The position numbers were made by a program, and so were the translations under genes. From an uncultured Oscillibacter sp. (GTDB lineage: Bacteria; Bacillota; Clostridia; Oscillospirales; Oscillospiraceae), in the NCBI GenBank assembly GCA_900548505.1, contig URKI01000055.1:1-15942 (forward strand): DNA of 15,942 nucleotides, in the 5' to 3' direction. How positions within the stretch are numbered: position 1 is the stretch's first letter; every line of letters begins with the position of its first letter. Positions 1 through 7,618 of the stretch are shown here, piece after piece. Below the pieces are notes generated by a model that was not told where the DNA came from, ran no database searches, and was given only the letters and a program-made list of their open reading frames with translations.

Positions 1-53
1 GCATACGAGATAGGCTCCGGTCTCGTGTGCTCGGAGATGTGTATAAGAGACAG
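1..53 (+). other. Illumina Nextera P7/i7 adapter (artefact)
   Basis: This is not genomic DNA. Bases 1-11 (GCATACGAGAT) are the inner end of the P7 primer. Bases 12-19 (AGGCTCCG) sit in the i7 index slot and match, from memory, Nextera XT index N720. Bases 20-34 are the read-2 adapter GTCTCGTGGGCTCGG with one mismatch (T for G at 28). Bases 35-53 are the 19-bp Tn5 mosaic end AGATGTGTATAAGAGACAG. Genomic sequence starts at 54. The S41 peptidase frame runs through this adapter without a stop, so a gene caller would append false residues (CLLYTSPSTRD...). Confidence 0.98.
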
Positions 54-535
54 GGAGTCCCCTCCTCCCCCAGGATGGCCTGACCCCCTTCGTAGCGGTC
101 CTCCCCCGCAATGGATTGCCCGTCCACAGCGGTGATGATCTCCCCTGCCGCCAAGCCGGCCTCAGCGGCCGGAGAGGCCTCCAGCACCGCGAGAATGACC
201 AACCCTTTTGGATCTTCATATCCCACGGTGACCCCGACCCCCACATAGGAGTTGGTCCGGCGCTGGTTCTGCGCCTCATACTCCTCCGCGGTCAGGTAGT
301 GGCTCCACCGGTCGCCCAGTCCGTCCACCATGCCTGCCAGCGCGCTGTCCACGGCCGCCGCAGGGTCGTAATCCCCCACAAAGCGGGTACGAACCACTCC
401 AAACCCCTGAAGCAGCGTAAGGGCCTGAGGGCCTATAAGCAGATAGGCCGCCAGAGCGGCAGCAGCCAAAGCAGCCAGGGCTCCGCCCAGAACCGCCGCA
501 ATGAGCTGCCAGCGGGAAAATCGTTTTTCTCTCAC
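54..535 (-). CDS. S41 family C-terminal processing peptidase, N-terminal fragment
   Basis: About 160 N-terminal residues of a CtpA/CtpB-like serine protease are present; the 3' part is cut off by the adapter. Visible are a basic start (VREKRFSRW), one Ala/Leu-rich membrane anchor at residues 11-33, the family motif GMVDGLGDRWSHYLT at 68-82 (usually GDPYSHYL), and the start of a PDZ domain from about 97 (YVGVGV ... SPAAEAGLAAGEIITAVDG). The catalytic Ser/Lys region is missing because of truncation. The GTG start is preceded by AAGGGG nine bases upstream, and no ATG/GTG/TTG codon lies in frame just before it. It follows the M23 peptidase gene by 61 bases and is probably co-transcribed with ftsEX. 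Members act outside the membrane, trimming or degrading substrates with exposed C-termini. A role in processing the neighbouring hydrolase or its partners is inference. Confidence 0.88.
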
Positions 536-558
536 GTCTTGGTGCCCCTTCCCAGAAA

Positions 559-587
559 GACGGGCGGAGAATCTCTCTCCGCCCGTC
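559..587 (-). other. 12-bp stem-loop between M23 peptidase and S41 peptidase genes
   Basis: A perfect inverted repeat, GACGGGCGGAGA / TCTCCGCCCGTC with a 5-nt loop, lies between the M23 stop codon (597-599) and the SD of the S41 gene. On the minus strand it is followed only by TTTCTGGG, too short a T-run for an efficient terminator. It could be a partial terminator or an mRNA-stabilising 3' hairpin that lowers expression of the S41 gene relative to ftsEX. Confidence 0.7.
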
Positions 588-596
588 TCCTGTCGC

Positions 597-1859
597 TTAA
601 TGGAAATTGACGCCGGGGAACATACTTCTGGGATCCTGGCGGACACCGTTGACCCGCAGTTCCAGATGAAGGTGGTTTCCGGTAGAGGAACCGGTGGTCC
701 CCACGTAGCCGATGACCTGTCCCTGGCTCACCACCTGGCCCTCGCTCACCGCCCGGGAGCGCATGTGAGCATAGAGCGTGCTCCTCCCGTTTCCGTGGCT
801 GATGACCACATAGTTGCCGTAGGAGCTGGGCGCATAACCAGAAATCGTAACTACGCCGCCCTGGACAGCATAGATGGAAGTTCCTCCAGGGGCAGGCAGA
901 TCGATGCCGGTGTGATTGTTCGGCTTTCCTGTAATGGGGTGGGTCCGCCAGCCAAAATAAGAAGTGATGTGGGTATAGCTGCTGGGCAGCGGATAAGCAT
1001 ACCCGGAGCCGGTATGAAAGGTGATCTTCTGGGAGGCAATGAGCTTCTCCAACTCCTTCTGCTTGGCGGCGATCTTGGCGGCGATCTTCTCCTCCTCCGC
1101 CTCCTCGGCCGCCACCAGCGCCTCAGCGGCGTCAGCCTGGCCCTTCAACTCATCAAAGAGGGCCTGGGCCTCCCGCACCTTTGCGGCCTGCTCAGTCCGC
1201 TTGGCGTCCAGCTGGGCCTTCTGCTCGTCCAGTCCAGCCTTGGACTCGTTGAGCCCGGCCAGAGTGTCCTCCACCTCTTTGCGAGCCGCCGCCAGCTCTT
1301 CCACCACACCGTTGTCGTACTCCATGATCTCATCCACCAGAGCCAGCCGGTCCAGAAGGTCAGAGTAGTCGCTGGCGTCAAAAAGGACCGACCAATAAGA
1401 GACGGTCCCCGCCTCCTCCATAGACCGGGCCCGCTGGCAGAATCGGTCGTACGCGGCGCTCTCCTTGGCCTGGGCCTCGGTCAGCGCCGTCTCCTGCGCT
1501 GCAATGAGCGCGGTATAGGTGTCGATCTGGCTCTGGGTGTTGGCCACCTCGGTGTCGATGGCGGCCAGCTCCTGATCCAGAAGTTTCTTCCGCTCCAGTG
1601 CCTTGGCCTTGTCGTTTTCGAGAGCCTTCAGCTGTGCCTGGAGCTCCTTCTTTCGAGCGCTGGCGTCGGCCGCGTCATCCTTCAGCCCGGAGATCTGATC
1701 CTTCAACTCACTCTGGCTGACGGCGTGGGCCGAGGTAAGCGCGCTGCCCAGCAGCGGCAGCAAAAGGGCCAGCACCATGACCAGTGCCAAAAGTGCAGTG
1801 ACAACCCGCCGCCAGTCCGGCTTTTTCCCCTGTTTTTTCGTCTGTGCTTGCTGTTTCAA
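597..1859 (-). CDS. secreted coiled-coil M23 (LytM) murein peptidase, EnvC/PcsB-like
   Basis: A 420-residue exported murein hydrolase. It has a basic start, a hydrophobic segment at 17-37 and a likely signal-peptidase site after AHA (44-46). A long Ala/Glu/Lys coiled coil follows (about 48-140 and 175-278), broken by a WSVLF...DYSDLLDR segment near 156-171 like the hinge of PcsB-type coiled coils. The C-terminal LytM domain (about 290-415) keeps H316 and D320 (HTGID) and H396-L-H398, plus H365, so the zinc site looks intact and the enzyme active, unlike degenerate EnvC. The TTG start is chosen because GGAGGG lies 7 bases upstream and it falls 23 bases after ftsX; a longer frame from 2078 would overlap ftsX and add residues without signal-peptide character. 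FtsEX of other bacteria activates a coiled-coil partner (EnvC, PcsB, CwlO), and this is the obvious candidate partner here. Confidence 0.92.
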   Translation of the reverse strand: MKQQAQTKKQGKKPDWRRVVTALLALVMVLALLLPLLGSALTSAHAVSQSELKDQISGLKDDAADASARKKELQAQLKALENDKAKALERKKLLDQELAAIDTEVANTQSQIDTYTALIAAQETALTEAQAKESAAYDRFCQRARSMEEAGTVSYWSVLFDASDYSDLLDRLALVDEIMEYDNGVVEELAAARKEVEDTLAGLNESKAGLDEQKAQLDAKRTEQAAKVREAQALFDELKGQADAAEALVAAEEAEEEKIAAKIAAKQKELEKLIASQKITFHTGSGYAYPLPSSYTHITSYFGWRTHPITGKPNNHTGIDLPAPGGTSIYAVQGGVVTISGYAPSSYGNYVVISHGNGRSTLYAHMRSRAVSEGQVVSQGQVIGYVGTTGSSTGNHLHLELRVNGVRQDPRSMFPGVNFH

Positions 1860-1866
1860 TTTGATT

Positions 1867-1872
1867 CCCTCC
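1867..1872 (-). promoter_or_regulatory. ribosome binding site for the M23 gene (decides TTG start)
   Basis: GGAGGG on the minus strand sits 7 bases before the TTG at 1859. It supports TTG initiation and rejects the longer reading frame that begins inside ftsX. Confidence 0.8.
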
Positions 1873-1882
1873 GGATTCGTCG

Positions 1883-2782
1883 TCAAACCTGCAGGAACTT
1901 CCGAATGGCCAGCACGCTGCCCCCGGTACCCACCACCAGTCCGGTGACGGAGAAAATGCCCAGCACCCTGAGAGCGATGCTCTGGAACGGGATTATTGTC
2001 AGCATCTGGATGGTCTGCCCGGTACTGATGGCCTGGGCAATCAGTGTGTAGATCCCCCACTGGAGGAAGAAAGCGCACACCGCGCCCGCCAGGCCCAGGA
2101 TCATCCCCTCAAAGATAAAGGGGCCCCGGACGAAACCGTTGGTGGCGCCGCACATCTTCATGATGGCGATCTCCTCCCGGCGGGTGAAGGTACCCAGCTT
2201 GATGGTGTTATAGATGATGAACAAGGAGATGAGCAGCAGCAGCGCAATGAGGATCAACGCCACGCCGGTGGCCACATTCCGCACCATCACAAACCCCTGC
2301 GCCACCTCGGGGGCGGCCTGGAGATTGACGATTCCCGGCACGGCGGACACCCCGTCCATGGTCTCCTGAATCCGGCTGATGTCCGTCATATGGACAGAGT
2401 ACCGATCCCGAAACACCTCGTCGGGCAGATCGGCGTACAGTCCGGCGTTCTTGTCCCCGGCAAACTGATCGGCGTAGTTGGCCTTGGCCTCCTCCTTGGT
2501 GGTGAAGGACACCGAGGCCACGTTGGGCAGGGCCTCCAGCTGGCTTTGCAGCGCCAGGGCCTGCTCCCGGGAATAGCTCTCATCCACAAAGGCCAGAAAC
2601 TCATTGTCCCGCTCCAGGTCGCCCAGCTTGTTCTCCAGGTTGAGGGCCACCAGAGAAAAGGATCCCATAATGAGCAAGCAGGCCACGATCATGAACACGG
2701 CGGCAAAAGACATGAGGCCGTGGGTAAAAATGGAGTGAAACCCCTCCGAAAGGTAATAGCCCAGGTCAAATTGTTTCTTCAT
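1883..2782 (-). CDS. ftsX: cell division permease FtsX
   Basis: A 299-residue four-helix membrane partner of FtsE, typical in length. Transmembrane segments are seen at about 23-45, 170-192, 224-247 and 272-293. The large extracellular loop (about 47-165) between TM1 and TM2 is the part that in other species contacts a murein hydrolase or its activator. The cytoplasmic stretch TFTRREEIAIMKMCGATNGFVRGPF (198-222) is the conserved FtsX/MacB-like coupling region. The ATG at 2782 (MKKQFDLGYY) overlaps the end of ftsE by 17 bases, indicating translational coupling. An in-frame upstream extension to 2830 would overlap ftsE further and lacks family similarity. FtsEX uses ATP hydrolysis in the cytoplasm to switch peptidoglycan cleavage outside during division or elongation. 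Confidence 0.96.
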   Translation of the reverse strand: MKKQFDLGYYLSEGFHSIFTHGLMSFAAVFMIVACLLIMGSFSLVALNLENKLGDLERDNEFLAFVDESYSREQALALQSQLEALPNVASVSFTTKEEAKANYADQFAGDKNAGLYADLPDEVFRDRYSVHMTDISRIQETMDGVSAVPGIVNLQAAPEVAQGFVMVRNVATGVALILIALLLLISLFIIYNTIKLGTFTRREEIAIMKMCGATNGFVRGPFIFEGMILGLAGAVCAFFLQWGIYTLIAQAISTGQTIQMLTIIPFQSIALRVLGIFSVTGLVVGTGGSVLAIRKFLQV

Positions 2783-3458
2783 TGTTATAATACCCGCCTG
2801 TCTCGTCGCTGATGATCCGTCCGTTCTCAATGGCGATCACCCGCTTGGAAAAGCGGTTGACCAGTTCCTTCTCGTGGGTGACCACCAGCATGGTAGTGCC
2901 CAGCTCGTTGATTTTTTCCAGCAGCAGCATAATCTCCAGGGAACGCTGCGGGTCCAGGTTTCCCGTGGGCTCATCGGCGATGATCATCTGGGGGTTGTTC
3001 ACCAAAGCCCGGGCAATGGCCACACGCTGCTGCTCGCCGCCGGAGAGCTCCGTGGGATAGCTGTCGGCCTTTTTCTCCAGGCCCACCAGCTGCAAAACAT
3101 AGGGGATGCGCTTGCGGATCTCCTTGGGGGATGCGCCCACGGCCCGCATGACGAAGGCCAGGTTGTCGTAGACGGTCTTTTTCTCGATCAGCCGGAAATC
3201 CTGGAAAATCACGCCCAGCGTCCGCCGCATGAGGGGCAGCTGCCGGTCCGCGATGTTGCTGATGGAAAAGCCGTTGATCATGATCCGTCCGGCGCAGGGC
3301 TCCACCTCGCCGGTCAGCAGCTTGATGATGGTGGACTTGCCGGAACCGGAGGGGCCCACCAAAAACACAAACTCACCATCCTCAATGGTCAGGCTGATGC
3401 CTCGGATGGCTTTTGTGCCGTTGTCATACTCCATTTCCACGTCTTTCAATCGAATCAT
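2766..3458 (-). CDS. ftsE: cell division ATP-binding protein FtsE
   Basis: A 230-residue ABC ATPase with every motif in place: Walker A GPSGSGKST (35-43), Q-loop Q86 in VIFQDFRLI, signature LSGGEQQ (138-144), Walker B MIIADE (158-163) and switch His195 in VVTHE. The length and the start MIRLKDVEMEYDNG are typical of FtsE. The ATG at 3458 has GAGG 6 bases upstream; a GTG at 3470 overlaps that SD and is unlikely. It is the first gene of the ftsE-ftsX-M23-S41 cluster and has its own promoter at 3556-3584 and a structured leader of about 90 nt. It powers FtsX from the cytoplasmic face. Confidence 0.97.
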   Translation of the reverse strand: MIRLKDVEMEYDNGTKAIRGISLTIEDGEFVFLVGPSGSGKSTIIKLLTGEVEPCAGRIMINGFSISNIADRQLPLMRRTLGVIFQDFRLIEKKTVYDNLAFVMRAVGASPKEIRKRIPYVLQLVGLEKKADSYPTELSGGEQQRVAIARALVNNPQMIIADEPTGNLDPQRSLEIMLLLEKINELGTTMLVVTHEKELVNRFSKRVIAIENGRIISDETGGYYNNEETI

Positions 3459-3491
3459 TTGGCACCTCACAGGTCTGATTATCCGTTCAGA

Positions 3492-3533
3492 CGACCGTTT
3501 CCCCGGAAAGGTTCCCCCCTTTTCCGTCGGTCG
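3492..3533 (-). promoter_or_regulatory. imperfect hairpin in the ftsE 5' leader
   Basis: On the minus strand CGACCG pairs with CGGTCG, and inside it CGGAAAAGG pairs with CCTTTCCG with one bulged A, around a GGGGAA loop. It lies between the predicted transcription start near 3549 and the ftsE SD. It is not followed by a T-run, so it is not a terminator. A stability or regulatory role is inferred only; I recognise no known riboswitch. Confidence 0.45.
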
Positions 3534-3555
3534 ACATAATTCTTTACAATGTCAC

Positions 3556-3584
3556 ATTATATACAGGTTCTCCCGGCAATGCAA
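3556..3584 (-). promoter_or_regulatory. sigma-A promoter for ftsEX operon
   Basis: On the minus strand the -35 TTGCAT (3579-3584) and a perfect -10 TATAAT (3556-3561) are separated by exactly 17 bases. The predicted start is near 3549, about 90 nt before ftsE. It lies just downstream of the terminator of the preceding CdaR-type gene, so ftsEX forms a separate transcription unit. Confidence 0.8.
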
Positions 3585-3678
3585 GGCATGGCCTGTATTT
3601 TCCCGCATTTTTTACACAGGGCTACCAGGGGACAGAGACCGCCCTCCGCAGTGTCTCCTCTCCGCCCTGAACGGTTTG

Positions 3679-3710
3679 AAAAAAGCCCCGGCCGGAGAGC
3701 CGGTCGGGGC
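3679..3710 (-). terminator. intrinsic terminator of the CdaR/PucR-type regulator gene
   Basis: On the minus strand GCCCCGACCGG / CCGGCCGGGGC forms an 11-bp stem with one A-C mismatch and a CTCT loop. It is followed by TTTTTT and lies 26 bases after the regulator stop codon. Confidence 0.9.
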
Positions 3711-3736
3711 AAATACACCGTATGTATGCAGCGCGA

Positions 3737-4828
3737 TCAGGAATCGATGCCGCGGGAAGTCAGGTACTTCTTGACCATCAGGGCAACCTTGAAGGTGATG
3801 GCGTCGTCAAACTCCCGCAGATCCAGCCCGGTGAGCTTCTTGATCTTTTCCAGCCGGTAGACCAGCGTATTGCGGTGGACGAAGAGCTTCCGGGCGGTCT
3901 CGGAGACGTTCAGGTTGTTCTCAAAGAACTTGTGGATGGTAAAGAGCGTCTCCTTATCCAGCGCGTCGATGGGGTTCTTCTTGAAAACCTCCTGGAGGAA
4001 CATTTCGCACAACGTGGTGGGCAGCTGATAGATCAGACGGCCGATGCCCAGGTTCTCGTAGTTGATGACGTACTTCTCCGTATCGAAGACCTTGCCCACC
4101 TCGATGGCGATCTGGGCCTCCTTGTAGCTCTTGGCCAGATCCCGCAGATGGGTAGCCACGGTGCCGATGCCCACCACCACGGCAGGCTCACCGCCCACCC
4201 GCAGCGTCTCCTCCACGGAGGCAGCAATCTTGTTGAGCTCCTTGATACCGGCACCCTCGGGCATCTGCCGGATGAGTACCACGTCACCCTCGCCCACGCT
4301 GAGGACGAAATCGTTCTGCCGGTCGGGGAACAGGGACTGGATCACATCCGTGGGCACGGACTCGCCCTTTTTCAAAGAGCGCACTACAAATACGCCCCGG
4401 GGCACATCCGCGGTGACCCGCAGCTCCTTGGCCCGCATGTAGATATCGCCCAACATGATGTTGTCGGAAATGATATCCTTGACGAAGGAGCCCCGGTCGT
4501 GCTTTTCCTCGTAATAGGCCTTGGCCGCGTTGAGGGCCACGGTGGCCATGGCGCAGACGGTCTTGCTGATCTCATTGTCGCCGAAAGCAAACGCGGCGTA
4601 ATCAAACTGATTGCTCCAGCCGTTGAGCGCCTTGAAAGTTTTCCCGTCAGAGGTGACCATGGAACCGCCGGCAGCGTTGACCACCGGCACATTCTCCGCC
4701 CATCGCTGACCGATCATGGAAAGCTCGCTGCACGCGATGACGATTCCTTCCGCGTCGATCACGCCTACGGTACGGTCTGTATTCTCCTTCAACTGCAAAA
4801 CCACATTTTGAAAAATTCTTCCAGACAT
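3737..4828 (-). CDS. CdaR/PucR family transcriptional regulator (sugar-diacid recognition type)
   Basis: A 363-residue regulator. The N-terminal part (about 5-135) resembles the putative sugar diacid recognition domain (VGVIDAEGIVIACSELSMIGQ ... GKTFKALNGWSNQFDYAAFAFGDNEISKTV). A central GGDEF-like CdaR region spans about 145-250. The C-terminal PucR helix-turn-helix, about 294-352, contains FFENNLNVSETARKLFVHRN and TLVYRLEKIKKLTGLD. The ATG at 4828 has GAGGAGGG 5 bases upstream; a GTG at 4843 lies at the edge of that SD and is unlikely. It is a single-gene unit with its own promoter and terminator. No sugar-diacid catabolic or purine-degradation genes are nearby, so its ligand and targets cannot be read from context. 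The family acts as cytoplasmic DNA-binding activators. Three similar A/T-flanked elements over its own promoter suggest autoregulation. Confidence 0.88.
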   Translation of the reverse strand: MSGRIFQNVVLQLKENTDRTVGVIDAEGIVIACSELSMIGQRWAENVPVVNAAGGSMVTSDGKTFKALNGWSNQFDYAAFAFGDNEISKTVCAMATVALNAAKAYYEEKHDRGSFVKDIISDNIMLGDIYMRAKELRVTADVPRGVFVVRSLKKGESVPTDVIQSLFPDRQNDFVLSVGEGDVVLIRQMPEGAGIKELNKIAASVEETLRVGGEPAVVVGIGTVATHLRDLAKSYKEAQIAIEVGKVFDTEKYVINYENLGIGRLIYQLPTTLCEMFLQEVFKKNPIDALDKETLFTIHKFFENNLNVSETARKLFVHRNTLVYRLEKIKKLTGLDLREFDDAITFKVALMVKKYLTSRGIDS

Positions 4829-4870
4829 GGTTGCCCTCCTCACCTAAAATCACACGGGAGTCTTTGTGCA

Positions 4871-4940
4871 TTTTGTCAATGTCTACATTATATCGGCATT
4901 TTCGTCAAAACGCAAGATGTTTTTTCTCTTTTCGACAAAA
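4871..4940. repeat. three TTTT(C)GWCAAAA-like elements over the regulator promoter
   Basis: Plus-strand copies are TTTTGTCAA (4871-4879, near the predicted start), TTTTCGTCAAAA (4899-4910, in the spacer and -35) and TTTTCGACAAAA (4929-4940, upstream of -35). The copies begin 28 and 30 bases apart, close to three helical turns. They could be operator half-sites for the adjacent regulator. The region is A/T-rich, so some similarity is expected by chance. Confidence 0.4.
4887..4915 (-). promoter_or_regulatory. sigma-A promoter for the CdaR/PucR-type gene
   Basis: On the minus strand TTGCGT (4910-4915) and TATAAT (4887-4892) are spaced 17 bases apart. The predicted start is near 4880, about 52 nt before the ATG at 4828. 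Confidence 0.75.
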
Positions 4941-4986
4941 AAATCACTTGCTTTTTGGTGAAGATTTGAATTCACCTTTGGGTTTC

Positions 4987-5712
4987 TTAAGCTTTTTGTA
5001 AAAGTTCCACTTCTTTTGCCGTCAAAAACCGGAATTTTCCTCTCTCCAGCGTGGGGTCCAACGGCAGATTGCCCATTGCGATCCGCTCCAGATACACCAC
5101 CGGCTTCCCCCGCTGTGCCAGCATACGCTTAATCTGGTGGAACTTTCCCTCCCGCAGGGTGACCCGGGCCTCGCTCTCCGCATCGGCGGAGAGGATCTCC
5201 AGTCCGGCGGGCAGGCAGGCAAGGCCATCGTCCAGGGTCATACCGGCTGCAAAGGCATCGCAGTCCTCCTGGGTCAAGCGGCCCGCTACGCGGGTGTAGT
5301 AGACTTTATCCACATGGTGTCTGGGAGAGAGCAGGTCATGGGCCAGGTCCCCCTGATTCGTCAGAAGCAGCAGGCCCTCCGTGTCCTTGTCCAGCCGCCC
5401 CACCGGAAAGAGCTTTTGCTTCTGCAGCTCCGGCGGCAGCAGATCCAGCACGGTCTTGCCCCGTCCGTCCTCCGTAGCGGACAAATACCCCGCAGGCTTA
5501 TTGAGCATGACCCACGTATAGCGCCGGTAGGTGATGGTCTCTCCGTTGACCATGATCTCCGCTGATTCCGGGTCGGCCTTCTCCTCCCCTGAGCGGGGCG
5601 GGACCCCATCTACCAGCACTCTTCCCTGCCGGATCAAATTTTTGACTTCCCGCCGGGACCAGCGACCGGTGGAGGCGATGATCTTGTCCAGCCGTTCCAG
5701 TGCCATTTCCAT
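4987..5712 (-). CDS. RsuA-family rRNA pseudouridine synthase
   Basis: A 241-residue enzyme that isomerises uridine to pseudouridine in rRNA. The N-terminal S4 RNA-binding domain spans about 4-50 (LERLDKIIASTGRWSRREVKNLIRQGRVLVDG). The catalytic domain carries the family signature GRLDKDTEGLLLLTNQG (105-121) with the nucleophile Asp108, MLNKPAGYLSA (69-79), and the C-terminal motif REGKFHQIKRML (187-198). Length and LLSPRHHVDKVY favour the RsuA subgroup (16S U516 in E. coli) over RluB or RluF, but the target base cannot be fixed from sequence. The start at 5712 has GAGGG 8 bases upstream; an in-frame ATG at 5706 also has GGGAG at 7 bases and is equally possible. It stands divergent to the DUF4830 gene with an 81-bp gap, in which I see no convincing promoter on either strand. 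Confidence 0.93.
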   Translation of the reverse strand: MEMALERLDKIIASTGRWSRREVKNLIRQGRVLVDGVPPRSGEEKADPESAEIMVNGETITYRRYTWVMLNKPAGYLSATEDGRGKTVLDLLPPELQKQKLFPVGRLDKDTEGLLLLTNQGDLAHDLLSPRHHVDKVYYTRVAGRLTQEDCDAFAAGMTLDDGLACLPAGLEILSADAESEARVTLREGKFHQIKRMLAQRGKPVVYLERIAMGNLPLDPTLERGKFRFLTAKEVELLQKA

Positions 5713-5793
5713 TCTCCCTTCCCTCGGATTCTGTGGTCCATCCTATCATATTCGTCCAAAAAAATGAATAGGAAATTGCAGGAGGGGATCAAG

Positions 5794-6255
5794 ATGTTTA
5801 TTTGGAGTACCCGGTTGTCCAAAAAAAAGCTGGCTGCGGGCAGTATTCTGACCATCGGCGTGCTGGCGGCAGTGCTCTTGCTGCCGGCGCTGCTGGGGGA
5901 AGACGACACCCCAGCGCCTCTGCCCGGCGAGACCAATGCCCAGCGGGTGGAGTATCTGCGCACTTGCGGCTGGGAGGTGGTGGAGGAGCCTGTGGAGACG
6001 TTCCAGTTCCTGCTGCCGGAGAAGCTGGAAGAGCCCTACGCATCCTACAATGAGCTCCAGCTCTCCCAGGGCTTCGATCTGCGCCCGTACTGCGGCCATC
6101 AGCTGGCCCGCTACACCTACACGCTCACCAACTACCCGGGCCGGCCGGAGGGCGTGCAGGCGAATCTTTATGTCTGTGACGGGCAGATCGTCGGCGGAGA
6201 CGTGTTCTGCCCGGGAGCCGGTGGCTTCCAGGAAGCGCTGCTATCCGCCCAGTAA
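5794..6255 (+). CDS. DUF4830 domain membrane-anchored protein
   Basis: A 153-residue protein of unknown function and the only plus-strand gene here. A basic start (RLSKKK) and one hydrophobic helix (about 13-34) are followed by a Pro/Glu/Asp linker and an extracytoplasmic domain. NAQRVEYLRTCGWEVVEEPVET, YASYNELQLSQGFDLRPYCG and RYTYTLTNYPG then ANLYVCDGQIVGGDV are the features I recall for DUF4830. The ATG at 5794 is chosen because GGAGGGG begins 13 bases upstream; an ATG at 5764 lacks an SD. It converges on tuf. The hairpin at 6275-6301 follows its stop by 19 bases, but on this strand only TT follows the stem, so plus-strand termination there would be weak. Confidence 0.85.
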   Translation: MFIWSTRLSKKKLAAGSILTIGVLAAVLLLPALLGEDDTPAPLPGETNAQRVEYLRTCGWEVVEEPVETFQFLLPEKLEEPYASYNELQLSQGFDLRPYCGHQLARYTYTLTNYPGRPEGVQANLYVCDGQIVGGDVFCPGAGGFQEALLSAQ

Positions 6256-6267
6256 CGCAGTGCAGGC

Positions 6268-6303
6268 AAAAAAAGAGGACTGCTGCAAAGCAGCAGTCCT
6301 CTT
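6268..6303 (-). terminator. intrinsic terminator of the str operon after tuf
   Basis: On the minus strand a perfect 14-bp stem (AAGAGGACTGCTGC / GCAGCAGTCCTCTT) with a TTT loop runs into TTTTTTT in total, the first bases of which pair in the stem. It starts 16 bases after the tuf stop. It is one of the clearest terminators in the window. Confidence 0.95.
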
Positions 6304-6319
6304 GGGCAGAAGAAAGGAA

Positions 6320-7525
<1,206 letters not shown>

Positions 7526-7589
7526 TTGAAAATCCTCCTGTCAAAATAGATATCCGCTTGTATTCATGCAAAATTATTCAGCATGGAAT

Positions 7590-7618
7590 ATTTTACAGTA
7601 TATTGCGGGGAAAATCAA
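7590..7618 (-). promoter_or_regulatory. candidate internal promoter for tuf
   Basis: On the minus strand TTGATT (7613-7618) and TAAAAT (7590-7595) are 17 bases apart in an A/T-rich gap between fusA and tuf. A second pair, TTGCAT (7566-7571) and TATTTT (7543-7548), also 17 apart, would start transcription at the SD and is less likely. Separate tuf promoters are known in other bacteria. Confidence 0.45.

Noticed and set aside
35..53. Tn5 mosaic ends at both contig ends as a genuine transposon
   Set aside because: They are flanked outward by Illumina adapter and index bases, not transposon sequence, so they come from library preparation.
501..2051. Open frame of 516 codons on the plus strand opposite the M23 gene
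   Set aside because: Antisense of the repetitive coiled-coil coding region; Leu/Gly-rich with no recognisable fold or motif.
1860..2078. N-terminal extension of the M23 peptidase into ftsX
   Set aside because: It reads ftsX in another frame, lacks a signal peptide at its start, and the TTG at 1859 has a well-placed SD.
4933..4976. Terminator for the pseudouridine synthase
   Set aside because: GGTGAA/TTCACC is only 6 bp with A-rich sequence after it, and the alternative TCAC/GTGA stem before a T-run is only 4 bp; too weak to call.
5713..5793. Divergent promoters between the pseudouridine synthase and DUF4830 genes
   Set aside because: TATGAT (minus) and TATCAT (plus) are present as -10-like boxes, but neither has a credible -35 at 16-18 bases.
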